Below are positions 25,607 through 33,732 of a stretch of DNA of 64,000 nt, piece by piece. Source of the DNA: Atopobiaceae bacterium (lineage in GTDB: Bacteria > Actinomycetota > Coriobacteriia > Coriobacteriales > Atopobiaceae); NCBI GenBank assembly GCA_902834555.1, contig CADFJN010000006.1:62001-126000 (forward strand). The letters are read 5' to 3'. The notes beneath the pieces are model-generated. The model saw nothing but the letters and a program-made list of their open reading frames with translations, did no database searches and was not told where the DNA came from. The first letter of the stretch is position 1. Every line of letters starts with the position of its first letter. The translations under genes and the position numbers were made by a program.

Positions 25607-28270
25607 ATGGCAGAGAAGATCGACATAGCACTGGCTGGCAACCCCAACTGCGGCAAGACCACGCTGTTCAACGAGCTCACCGGCTCAAATGGCTACGTGG
25701 GCAACTGGCCGGGCGTCACCGTGGAGAAGAAGGAGGCCGTCTGGAAGAAGGACACCAGCGTGCTCTTCACGGACCTTCCGGGCATCTACTCGCTCTCCCC
25801 CTACTCGCCGGAGGAGGTCGTCTCGCGCGACTTCATCATCTCCGGTCGCCCGAGCGCCATCATCGACCTCGTGGACGTCACCAACATCGAGCGCAACCTC
25901 TACCTCACCACGCAGATCCTCGAGACCGGCCGCCCCGTGGTCGTGGGTCTCAACATGTGCGACCTGCTTGAGCAGCGTGGCGAGAAGATTGACTCTAAGC
26001 GCCTCTCCAAGATGCTCGGCGTGCCCGTGGTAGAGGTCTCGGCGCTTCGCTCCAAGAACCTCGATACGCTGGTGGGCACCGCCGTCGACTCTGGCCGCGC
26101 CAACAAGGTTGCCCAGGGCGTGAAGTGCTTCTCGCCCGAGGTCGAGGACGCGCTCCAGACCATCGCCAACACCATCGCCGGCTCCTGCGCGCCAGACCTT
26201 CTCCGCTGGTACTCCATCAAGATCTTCGAGCGCGACTCCGCAGCCATCGAGTCCCTTGGGCTCTCCAAGCAGCAGCTTGCCAGCATGGAGAAGGTCATCG
26301 AGGCCATCGAGCAGGACCGCGACGACGACCCCGAGTCCATCATCACCTCCGAGCGCTACGAGTGGATCGCCACGGTCATGGACGCATGCGTGGTCAAGGC
26401 GCCGGGCAAGCTCACCGTCTCCGAGAAGATCGACCGCGTGGTCACCAGCCGCGTGCTTGGCCTGCCCATCTTCATCGCCATCATGATCGGCGTGTACTGG
26501 GTTGCTCTTGTCGCCGTGGGCACTCCCGCCACGGACTGGGTGAACGACAACCTCTTCTCCGATGGCTTCTTTGTAAGCGGCAGCGGCCAGGCTGCCTTTG
26601 AGGAGGCCGACGAGGCGTGGCAGGACGCCCACTACACCGACCAGATCTCCGGCTACATCGCCGCGGCCGAGGAGGCCGGCGTTGACACCAATGGCGTGCA
26701 GGACGCCATTGACGCGGACCCGCAGACCGCAGGCAACGAGGCCACCATCACCGAGTTCGAGGAGGCCGCCGAGAAGGCCGGCGTCGTGGCCACGGACGTT
26801 CCCGTGACGGACGCCGACGGCAACTACCTCGACACCGAGGGCAACGTCATCACCACGCTCGACGCGGACGGCAACCCTGTGCTCGCCGAGGGCCAGGAGC
26901 TGGACGTTCTCCCCACGGTCACCGAGGCGGACTTTGCCACCGCCGTAGACTCCCCCGAGCCCGACCAGCATGACTACGACGGCTTTGTGGACTCCATCCC
27001 CAACGCCGTGACCGGCTGGCTCACCGGCGCCGGGGCCTCCGACGTGGTTGTGTCGCTTGTGGTCGACGGCATCATTGGCGGCGTGGGCTCGGTCCTGGGC
27101 TTCATCCCGCAGATCTTCGTCCTTTTCGTCATGCTCTGCTTCCTTGAGGACTGCGGCTACATGAGCCGCGTGGCCTTTGTCATGGACCGCGTCTTCCGTC
27201 GCTTTGGCCTCTCCGGCAAGTCCTTCATCCCCATGATCGTGTCCTCAGGCTGTGGCGTCCCTGGCGTCCTTGCCACCAAGACCATCGAGAACGAGCGAGA
27301 CCGCCGCATGACCGCCATGCTCACCACCATGATCCCCTGCTCCGCCAAGCTCCCCATCATCGCCCTGGTCATGGGCGTCCTTGCCGGGGGCTCCGACATG
27401 TGGTGGGTTGCCCCGATGTTCTACCTCATGGGCATTGTCGCCATCATCATCTCGGCCGTGATGCTCAAGAAGACCAAGCGCTTTGCCGGCGAGCCCACCC
27501 CCTTTGTGATGGAGCTGCCCGACTACCACATGCCCGCCATCAAGAGCTGGGCACTGCACGTGTGGGAGCGCGTCTCGGCCTATGTCAAGAAGGCGGGCAC
27601 GATCATCTTCGCGGCCGCCGTGGGCATCTGGGCGCTCTCCAACTTTGGCCTTGCCGGCTGGGAGGGCGGCGACGGCTCCTTTGGCTTCCTGCAGGCCATG
27701 GACGGTGCGCCCGAGACCTACATGGACTACTCGGTCCTCGCCGGTGTGGGCGGCGCCCTGAGCTTCATCTTCGCTCCGCTTGGCTTTGGCAACTGGCAGG
27801 CCACCGCGTCCACCATCTCGGCCCTCATCGCCAAGGAGAACCTGGTCTCCACCTTTGGCGTCCTGTACGGGCTCGGTGACGCCACCGAGAACTCCGTCTC
27901 TATGTGGCAGGGCTTCGCCAACATGTTCACCATCGCCGGCACGCTCCACGTTGGTGCCATGTGCGCCTTCGTCGCCTTCAACATGCTCTGCGCGCCGTGC
28001 TTCGCCGCCATGGGCACCATCCGTCGCCAGATGGACGACCCCAAGTGGTTCTGGTTCGCCATTGGCTACGAGTGCGGCTTTGGCTGGGTTGTTGGCCTTC
28101 TCATCAACCAGCTCTACGAGCTCTTTGTCTTTGGGAATTTTGGGGTCTGGACTGTGGTCGCCTTCACTCTGCTCGCCCTCATGCTGTTCCAGCTCTTCCG
28201 TCCCATGCCAAAGTGGGACGAGAAGGACGAGCGCATCCTCGACAACCTGGCCGAGGAGCCAGTCGCCTAG
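25607..28270 (+). CDS. feoB: Ferrous iron transporter FeoB with long acidic extracytoplasmic insertion
   Basis: An 887-residue iron(II) transporter. The N-terminal G-domain has G1 GNPNCGKTT, G3 DLPGIYSL and G4 NMCD, followed by the helical regulator domain. The membrane part begins LGLPIFIAIMIGVYW and carries the conserved PCSAKLPII and GCGVPGVLAT segments. Between the first and second membrane helices (about residues 329-455) lies an insertion not seen in well-known FeoB proteins. It has about 34 Asp/Glu against one Lys and no Arg, including two DADGN loops. It should face outside and could bind cations. ATG 25607 follows AGGAAAGGCAAGGC. Confidence 0.96.
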   Translation: MAEKIDIALAGNPNCGKTTLFNELTGSNGYVGNWPGVTVEKKEAVWKKDTSVLFTDLPGIYSLSPYSPEEVVSRDFIISGRPSAIIDLVDVTNIERNLYLTTQILETGRPVVVGLNMCDLLEQRGEKIDSKRLSKMLGVPVVEVSALRSKNLDTLVGTAVDSGRANKVAQGVKCFSPEVEDALQTIANTIAGSCAPDLLRWYSIKIFERDSAAIESLGLSKQQLASMEKVIEAIEQDRDDDPESIITSERYEWIATVMDACVVKAPGKLTVSEKIDRVVTSRVLGLPIFIAIMIGVYWVALVAVGTPATDWVNDNLFSDGFFVSGSGQAAFEEADEAWQDAHYTDQISGYIAAAEEAGVDTNGVQDAIDADPQTAGNEATITEFEEAAEKAGVVATDVPVTDADGNYLDTEGNVITTLDADGNPVLAEGQELDVLPTVTEADFATAVDSPEPDQHDYDGFVDSIPNAVTGWLTGAGASDVVVSLVVDGIIGGVGSVLGFIPQIFVLFVMLCFLEDCGYMSRVAFVMDRVFRRFGLSGKSFIPMIVSSGCGVPGVLATKTIENERDRRMTAMLTTMIPCSAKLPIIALVMGVLAGGSDMWWVAPMFYLMGIVAIIISAVMLKKTKRFAGEPTPFVMELPDYHMPAIKSWALHVWERVSAYVKKAGTIIFAAAVGIWALSNFGLAGWEGGDGSFGFLQAMDGAPETYMDYSVLAGVGGALSFIFAPLGFGNWQATASTISALIAKENLVSTFGVLYGLGDATENSVSMWQGFANMFTIAGTLHVGAMCAFVAFNMLCAPCFAAMGTIRRQMDDPKWFWFAIGYECGFGWVVGLLINQLYELFVFGNFGVWTVVAFTLLALMLFQLFRPMPKWDEKDERILDNLAEEPVA

Positions 28271-28303
28271 GTGCGAGGAACCACTCACGTAGGCGACGTT
28301 CCG

Positions 28304-28341
28304 GACGGCCCTTTCCCACCAAACCGTGGGGGAGGGCCGTC
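28304..28341. terminator. Bidirectional terminator between feoB and fur-like gene
   Basis: Arms GACGGCCCTTTCCCAC and GTGGGGGAGGGCCGTC form a long hairpin between converging genes, followed on the plus strand by GTTCTGTT. Confidence 0.8.
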
Positions 28342-28347
28342 GTTCTG

Positions 28348-28758
28348 TTACCTCTGCTCGGCCCCCGCAGCCTTACGAAGGCGCTCCTGGCACGCGGGGC
28401 ACACGCCGGTGAGGATGGTGCTGGTAGAGACGCTGGCGTAGCCGGTGGAGCGCTCAATCTGGCGGCAGAAGTCGTCCTGCTTGGGCATGGGGACGTCAAT
28501 CACGGTGCCGCACTCCGAGCACACCAGGTGGGCGTGGTGGTCCATGCGACGGTCAAAGCGCTCGCCACCGGGGGTCTTCACCGAAAGGATCTCTCCGGTG
28601 TCAGCGAGCAGGTGCAGGTTGCGATAGACGGTTCCACGACTGATGTGGTCGTCCTGCTCGCGGACGCGAAGGTATATCTCGTCGGCGGTGGGGTGGTCGC
28701 ACAGCTCCTGCACCGCCTCAAGCACCAGCTGCCGCTGGCGCGTGTTTCTTCTCTCCAT
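28348..28758 (-). CDS. Fur family regulator, PerR-like
   Basis: A 136-residue Fur-family repressor. It has an N-terminal winged helix (RNTRQRQLVLEAVQEL, ISRGTVYRNLHLLADTG) and a C-terminal metal domain with two CxxC zinc pairs (CSEC, CPAC). The segment ERFDRRMDHHAHLVC matches PerR (Asp in RFD) better than Fur. Its setting also favours PerR: it is divergent from ahpC-ahpF. ATG 28758 follows GGGAG. Its promoter and the ahpC promoter share TA(C/T)TAGGACT(T/A)AT. Iron regulation of the adjacent feo genes remains possible. Confidence 0.88.
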   Translation of the reverse strand: MERRNTRQRQLVLEAVQELCDHPTADEIYLRVREQDDHISRGTVYRNLHLLADTGEILSVKTPGGERFDRRMDHHAHLVCSECGTVIDVPMPKQDDFCRQIERSTGYASVSTSTILTGVCPACQERLRKAAGAEQR

Positions 28759-28816
28759 GACGTGCTCCCGCTCTCCGTGCGTGGCTTTGGCTTACATGGT
28801 GATGTTACCCAAACAA

Positions 28817-28830
28817 TATTAGGACTATAT
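28817..28830 (-). promoter_or_regulatory. Candidate PerR/Fur operator at the fur-like gene
   Basis: TATTAGGACTATAT in AT-rich DNA 59 bp upstream of the start codon matches TACTAGGACTTATT upstream of ahpC at 11 of 13 core positions. Confidence 0.5.
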
Positions 28831-28913
28831 CTCATTTAGTGCGACTACGCGAGAGCTGCGTGTCTCCGCCGGCTCTGAGCTCTTATCCGCTCGCACCCCT
28901 CCCGTTCTTTAGC

Positions 28914-28982
28914 GGTTTCTGGGAATCGGCCGCCGCGTTTGCCAAGTTGGCAGGTAGCGTGGTTCTCAAATACCGCTAAAGC
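28914..28982. repeat. Long hairpin, AGTTGGC-loop family copy 2
   Basis: The arms GTTCTTTAGCGGTTTCTGGGAAT and ATTCTCAAATACCGCTAAAG-like sequence pair over more than 20 bp. The loop contains CGTTTGCCAAGTTGGCAGG. A near twin lies at 29240-29322. Confidence 0.8.
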
Positions 28983-29034
28983 ATGGCGAGAAGCGAGAGC
29001 AAAAGAGGTTCAAGCTCTCTTGTGCGGGACCCCG

Positions 29035-29189
29035 CTGCACCAAAAACGAGACTATTCAGTACTTTTACCGCGAGTTGCCGAGTACGTGCGCCGAACTATT
29101 TATGGGGACGCAGGTAGGGAAAAGCGACCAGTGAGGTGATACCAAGATTAGCCGAAAAAAAGCACTGAGAAGTGCCGATTTTGGTGCAG
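29035..29189. repeat. Imperfect 32-bp inverted repeat between the two hairpins
   Basis: The left arm 29035-29066 begins CTGCACCAAAAACGAG and the right arm 29158-29189 ends CGATTTTGGTGCAG. They pair with about 25 of 32 bases matched over a 91-bp spacer. No reading frame of interest is inside. This and the flanking hairpins fill the 700-bp gap between the fur-like gene and ahpC. Confidence 0.65.
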
Positions 29190-29239
29190 TGCCCTCCCGT
29201 ATCCCCTAGCCCCGTGCATCCGCAATTTCCTCCGCCCAC

Positions 29240-29322
29240 CGTTCTTTAGCGGTTTCTGGGAATCGGTCGTTGCATTTGCCCAGTTGGCGGGAAACGCGAT
29301 TCCCAAATACCGCTAAAGAACG
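29240..29322. repeat. Long hairpin, AGTTGGC-loop family copy 3
   Basis: The arms CGTTCTTTAGCGGTTTCTGG and CCAAATACCGCTAAAGAACG close a hairpin with loop CATTTGCCCAGTTGGCGGG. It is the sister of the copy at 28914, about 327 bp away in the same orientation. Confidence 0.85.
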
Positions 29323-29393
29323 CGAGAGATAGGGGGAGTGGACCACCTCCCAAAAAGTCGAAATTCCCGCTTGCAATCCCTTCTCAACTGTTG

Positions 29394-29409
29394 ATAATAA
29401 GTCCTAGTA
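29394..29409 (+). promoter_or_regulatory. Candidate PerR/Fur operator at ahpC
   Basis: ATAATAAGTCCTAGTA is, in reverse, TACTAGGACTTATTAT, matching the element at 28817. It lies 48 bp before the ahpC start. Confidence 0.5.
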
Positions 29410-29456
29410 CCAATAGAGGTACGCAGACAACCACCAACACAGAGAAGGAGCGTCAC

Positions 29457-30020
29457 ATGTCCCTCATCAACAAGGAGGTCGGCGATTTTACCGTCCAGGC
29501 CTTCCAGAACGGCGAGTTCAAGACCGTCACAAAGGCTGACGTCCTGGGGAAGTGGGCCCTGTTCTTCTTCTATCCCGCCGACTTCACCTTTGTGTGCCCC
29601 ACCGAGCTCGAGGAGCTGGCAGAGAACTATGACGCCTTCAAGGCCGAGGGTTGCGAGGTCTACTCCGTGTCCTGCGACACCCACTTTGTCCACAAGGCCT
29701 GGCATGACGAGTCGGAGCGCATCTCCAAGGTGACCTATCCCATGCTCGCGGACCCCGCCCACGTTCTGGCCGAGGACTTCGAGGTCCTGATCCCCGCCGA
29801 CGGCCTTGCCGAGCGCGGCGCCTTCATCGTTGACCCCGACGGCAAGATCCAGGTCTACGAGGTCACCGCCGGCGGCATTGGCCGCAACGCTAAGGAGCTC
29901 CTGCGCCTGGTACAGGCCGCGAAGTTCGTGCGCGAGCACGGCGACCAGGTGTGCCCCGCCAAGTGGCAGCCGGGCGCCGAGACCCTCAAGCCCTCGCTTG
30001 ACCTCGTTGGCCAGCTCTAG
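29457..30020 (+). CDS. ahpC: Peroxiredoxin, alkyl hydroperoxide reductase subunit C
   Basis: A 187-residue typical 2-Cys peroxiredoxin that reduces H2O2 and organic peroxides. The peroxidatic Cys47 is in FYPADFTFVCPTE and the resolving Cys166 in VCPAKWQPGAET, the same positions as in E. coli AhpC. ATG 29457 follows AGAGAAGGAG. The disulfide reductase partner follows 104 bp downstream. Confidence 0.97.
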   Translation: MSLINKEVGDFTVQAFQNGEFKTVTKADVLGKWALFFFYPADFTFVCPTELEELAENYDAFKAEGCEVYSVSCDTHFVHKAWHDESERISKVTYPMLADPAHVLAEDFEVLIPADGLAERGAFIVDPDGKIQVYEVTAGGIGRNAKELLRLVQAAKFVREHGDQVCPAKWQPGAETLKPSLDLVGQL

Positions 30021-30123
30021 GCACGCAGGCGAGCAAGTCGCAACAGCACGTTCCGGAGCCCGCCGCACTGGCTCGGCGGGCTCCGTCCATGATTCGCCGC
30101 GCGCGGCGGGGGAGGTTAGAAAT

Positions 30124-31785
30124 ATGAGCGAGAACAACAGCGACAACGTATACGACGCGGTAGTGATTGGCGGCGGCCCGGCAGGGCTCACGGCCGCGCT
30201 CTACCTGGCCCGCGCGCGCTACCGCGTGCTGGTGGTAGAGCGCGAGCACTTTGGCGGCCAGATCACCATCACCTCTGAGGTCGTGAACTACCCTGGCGTG
30301 CTCACGGCAAGCGGCGAGCAGCTCACGGACACCATGCGCCGCCAGGCGGAGGCCTTTGGCGCCGAGATGCTGCTGGCAAGCGTGGAGTCGCTCGACCTTG
30401 CTGCAGACGTCAAGGTGGTGCACACCTCGCGCGGCGACATCCGCTGCCTGGCGGTTCTTCTCGCCACGGGAGCCTCGCCGAGAAGCGCCGGCTTTGCGGG
30501 CGAGGAGGACTTCCGCGGCCACGGCGTGGCGTACTGCGCTACCTGCGACGGCGAGTTCTTCACCGGCCGCGAGGTCTTCGTGGTGGGCGGCGGCTTTGCT
30601 GCGGCGGAGGAGGCGGTGTTTCTCACCACGTACGCCTCGCACGTGACCATCTTGGTCTACGGCGACGACTTTACCTGCGCAAAGGCCACGGCCGACGCGG
30701 CCTATGCCAACGATAAGATCACCGTGCGGACAAACGCGCAGCTTCTGGCCGTGGAAGGTGACTCCGTGGTGCGGGGCGTCCGCTGGCTCGACCGCGCCAC
30801 GGGCGAGGAGCACGAGTTCTCCTCGGCAGACGGCGGCCCGGTGGGCGTCTTTGTCTTTGTGGGCTACGCGCCGGCAACCTCGCTGGTGGCGGGCGTGGCC
30901 GAGCTTGACCCGCAGGGCTACGTGATCACGGACGATCGCCAGATGACGAGCGTCGACGGCCTCTTTGCCGCGGGCGACGTGTGCCAGAAGCGCCTGCGCC
31001 AGGTTGCCACCGCCGTGGGGGAGGGCGCGGCCACGGCAACCGAGATGGAGCGCTACCTCAAGGCGGCGCGCGAGCGCACGGGCATCGTGCCTGCGCAGTC
31101 CGCCAGCCGCACGCGCGACGTTGCCGAGAAGCCCGCGCCGGCGGCCGCCGCACCTGCCTCGACGCCCGGCTCTCCCATTGACGACGCGATGGCGGCCCAG
31201 CTCCAGGCGGTCTTTTCGCGTATGCAGAACCCGCTGGTGCTGCGCCTGCACCTCGACGGCGGCGACGTCTCGGCCGAGCTGCGCACCTACATGGACGCGC
31301 TGGCCGCTCAGACGGAGCTGTTGACGGTCCAGGAGGCAGACGCCTCCGCCGACGATCCAGCCGAGCTGCCCTTTGTTGAGGTCGTGCGGGCCGATGGCAC
31401 GCCTTCTGGCCTCGCCTTCCATGGCGTTCCCGGCGGCCACGAGTTCACGTCCTTTGTGCTGGGGCTCTATAACGCCGCTGGTCCCGGCCAGCCCATCGCG
31501 GACGCGGACCGCCAGGGTATCGCCGCCATAGCGCGCCCGGTGAGCCTGCGCGTGCTGGTGGGGCTCTCGTGCACCATGTGCCCGGACGTGGTAGTGGCGT
31601 GCCAGCGCATGGCGGCGGACAACCCGCTGGTCACGGCCAACGTCTACGACGTCAACCGGTTCCCCGCGCTGCGCGAGCGCTACGATGTGATAAGCGTGCC
31701 GTGCCTCGTGATTGATGACGGCACGGGCGAGCGCGTGAGCTTTGGCAAGAAGGGGCTCTCCGAAATCCTCGCTCTGGTGGGCTAA
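30124..31785 (+). CDS. AhpF-like disulfide reductase with C-terminal thioredoxin-fold domain (permuted order)
   Basis: A 553-residue flavoprotein that should reduce AhpC. Residues 1-310 form a thioredoxin reductase module: FAD site VIGGGPAGLTAALYLAR, redox CATC (Cys138/Cys141), NAD(P)H site VVGGGFAAAEEA, and SVDGLFAAGDVCQK. After a Pro/Ala linker near 355-375, residues 380-553 form an AhpF N-domain-like double thioredoxin fold with CTMC at Cys483/Cys486 and the cis-Pro VPCLVIDD. In E. coli AhpF these two parts are in the opposite order. ATG 30124 follows GGGGGAGG. Expression with ahpC is probable. Confidence 0.9.
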   Translation: MSENNSDNVYDAVVIGGGPAGLTAALYLARARYRVLVVEREHFGGQITITSEVVNYPGVLTASGEQLTDTMRRQAEAFGAEMLLASVESLDLAADVKVVHTSRGDIRCLAVLLATGASPRSAGFAGEEDFRGHGVAYCATCDGEFFTGREVFVVGGGFAAAEEAVFLTTYASHVTILVYGDDFTCAKATADAAYANDKITVRTNAQLLAVEGDSVVRGVRWLDRATGEEHEFSSADGGPVGVFVFVGYAPATSLVAGVAELDPQGYVITDDRQMTSVDGLFAAGDVCQKRLRQVATAVGEGAATATEMERYLKAARERTGIVPAQSASRTRDVAEKPAPAAAAPASTPGSPIDDAMAAQLQAVFSRMQNPLVLRLHLDGGDVSAELRTYMDALAAQTELLTVQEADASADDPAELPFVEVVRADGTPSGLAFHGVPGGHEFTSFVLGLYNAAGPGQPIADADRQGIAAIARPVSLRVLVGLSCTMCPDVVVACQRMAADNPLVTANVYDVNRFPALRERYDVISVPCLVIDDGTGERVSFGKKGLSEILALVG

Positions 31786-31803
31786 CCGGCTTGACGCAGT
31801 TGC

Positions 31804-31837
31804 GTGGGCGCCCCGTGACGCGGGACGCCCACTTTTA
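31804..31837 (+). terminator. Intrinsic terminator of ahpC-ahpF
   Basis: The stem GTGGGCGCCCCG/CGGGACGCCCAC with a TGACG loop is followed by TTTTATG. Confidence 0.88.
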
Positions 31838-31894
31838 TGCGTCGACAAAAACACGCGGTTTTCTGAGCCTTTTGAGACCCCATTGCCTTATATT

Positions 31895-31914
31895 GCAATG
31901 CATAAATGTATTGC
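31895..31914. promoter_or_regulatory. Palindromic site at the pilus promoter
   Basis: GCAATGCATAAATGTATTGC, a 20-bp near-perfect palindrome, lies 39 bp before the adhesin start in AT-rich DNA. It is a candidate operator for the pilus genes. Confidence 0.4.
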
Positions 31915-31952
31915 TACCAAATGCGTAACATTGATACCTTAACGGAGCCTAC

Positions 31953-33704
31953 ATGAGAAGAACAAAACGGGACTATGCTCCTGCGCTTGTCTTCATGGCA
32001 GTCGTGGGGCTCGTGTTGGCGCTGTGCTTACCTGTTGGGGCATTTGCCGACAGCACGGCAGCCGCTGGCACGTCGACGGGCGCCACTTCTTCAACTACCG
32101 AGACGGGCGCATCCAACTCGAGTGCCACCACGTTGCCAACGGGGGAGACGAACGGGGCCACCGGCTTGGGGACGGGTGCAAGCGAGTCCGGTGCGAGCGG
32201 CACTGGTGCCACGAGCGCCAGCCCTACGGGCGCCGAGGTGACCACCTCCACCACCCCTGTGACTACAACCCCCTCTTCCGGCGAGAAGACCGGTGCCCAG
32301 GGTCTTCTCGCGGCGCTTGAGGCGTCCGACCCAGTGGCGGTTGCGGCAGCAACGGCAGATACGGTGCAAATCATCTATGACGAGTCAGACGGCGGCACTC
32401 ACGGTCTGCACTACGTGTATAGCGTGCCAGGGGACACGACCAGCACAAAGATCTATCTCTACTGCATGAACAACGACGACGAGTGGCCCCACTCGGTCCC
32501 AACCGCCCCAACGGTGCCCGACTACGTTCTTGGCTACCTTACGCCGGGCATGTTCGCATCCGAGGCAGAATACGAAGCCTGCATGGCAAAGCTCTTGGCC
32601 ATTCTGTACGCTGGCTACCCCTACAACGGGATGAACTACTACACCGAAGTCACTAGCGTCAACATCACAGAGGAAGAGTTTAACCAGCTCCTTGATGCGC
32701 CAAGCTACATTAGGAGTGATTTCTCGGATAGCATTGGGGACACCACCTTTGTTTGGACGGATTACACCGACGACGAGAAGATGGCAAAGCTCGTGAAGTT
32801 TCAGTACGAAGTTGCCACCTACTTTACCATGTCGGGACAGCCCGCAAAGACAACCCCCTCTGGCCTAACCTACAGCCAGCTCGTCAATACGCCTTTCTAC
32901 ACCGCTTCTCTTTGCATGGTTAACGCGTACTACAACCAGAGCACCACTACGCCCCTCAAGGAATACGACAGCCAGAACAGCGGCACTTCCCTTGCGCTGA
33001 CGCGCCTCCAGGCCTATGACCAGACCCAGAACGCCATTTGGGTCGTCCTTCACGACTACGGCGTTCCGCAGAACAGCCTGAAGGCGGACGCCATAGCGAA
33101 TGAGCCGCTCGCGAAGCTTCTGTATGAATCCGCTTCTGCCAGCAATGTGCTTGAGTCCGAGCCAACCGGCATCTCCATCACCGGCTCTACGCAGCTCACC
33201 TATGACGCTGCGACAGGCACGTGGCGCACTGGTGCCTTGAGCATCTCGGAGAACGGGACCTACCACGGGGTATACACCCTCTCCGTTTCGGATAGTGATG
33301 TGTATGTTAATACCGCGACTAATGCCGACGTTTCAACAGTGACGGGAGGGCAGTCTTTCTACCTTGTGAGCACGGAGAGGCCCGCTGCGAATGTCACCGT
33401 TTCGGCTACAGATACCGTTCCATGGCTGGAAGAGGTTCGTCAGTACTCGCCCGTCAAAAAAGCTGATGGAAGCGAGTACACCGTTACGGTTACCGTCCAA
33501 AACATGGATGAGAATGGCAAAACCACCACCTCAACGCTCACTAAGTACTACCAGCGCATGATCGGTGCCGTCATCCACGAGAAACCCCTCAACGCATCAG
33601 CCACGATAACCCCGCCATCAGACGGGCAGCTTACCGTATCCAAGACCGTCGCAGGCGAGACTGACTCCCAGACCGACTTTCACCTTCACGGTCACGCTGA
33701 GTGA
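31953..33704 (+). CDS. Thioester-domain surface adhesin, N-terminal part (frame broken at about 33677)
   Basis: Signal peptide (YAPALVFMAVVGLVLALCL..AFA), a Ser/Thr/Gly-rich segment, then a thioester domain: Cys in STKIYLYCMNNDDEWP and Gln in YDQTQNAIWVVLHDYG are the pair that forms the Cys-Gln crosslink in Gram-positive TED adhesins. The frame stops early, just after starting a first pilin-like repeat (LTVSKTVAGETDSQTDF). Removing one T from GACTTTCACC near 33677 restores DFTFTVTLSDKSINGTYGD and joins the next frame to 34770. The whole protein would be about 939 residues and form the covalent-binding tip of the pilus. ATG 31953 is preceded by AACGGAG. Confidence 0.85.
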   Translation: MRRTKRDYAPALVFMAVVGLVLALCLPVGAFADSTAAAGTSTGATSSTTETGASNSSATTLPTGETNGATGLGTGASESGASGTGATSASPTGAEVTTSTTPVTTTPSSGEKTGAQGLLAALEASDPVAVAAATADTVQIIYDESDGGTHGLHYVYSVPGDTTSTKIYLYCMNNDDEWPHSVPTAPTVPDYVLGYLTPGMFASEAEYEACMAKLLAILYAGYPYNGMNYYTEVTSVNITEEEFNQLLDAPSYIRSDFSDSIGDTTFVWTDYTDDEKMAKLVKFQYEVATYFTMSGQPAKTTPSGLTYSQLVNTPFYTASLCMVNAYYNQSTTTPLKEYDSQNSGTSLALTRLQAYDQTQNAIWVVLHDYGVPQNSLKADAIANEPLAKLLYESASASNVLESEPTGISITGSTQLTYDAATGTWRTGALSISENGTYHGVYTLSVSDSDVYVNTATNADVSTVTGGQSFYLVSTERPAANVTVSATDTVPWLEEVRQYSPVKKADGSEYTVTVTVQNMDENGKTTTSTLTKYYQRMIGAVIHEKPLNASATITPPSDGQLTVSKTVAGETDSQTDFHLHGHAE

Positions 33705-33732
33705 CAAGAGCATCAATGGCACCTACGGCGAC

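Noticed and set aside
33670..33685. Phase-variable tract in the adhesin gene
   Set aside because: The homopolymer is only three bases, too short for slipped-strand phase variation; a sequencing error or ordinary mutation is more likely.
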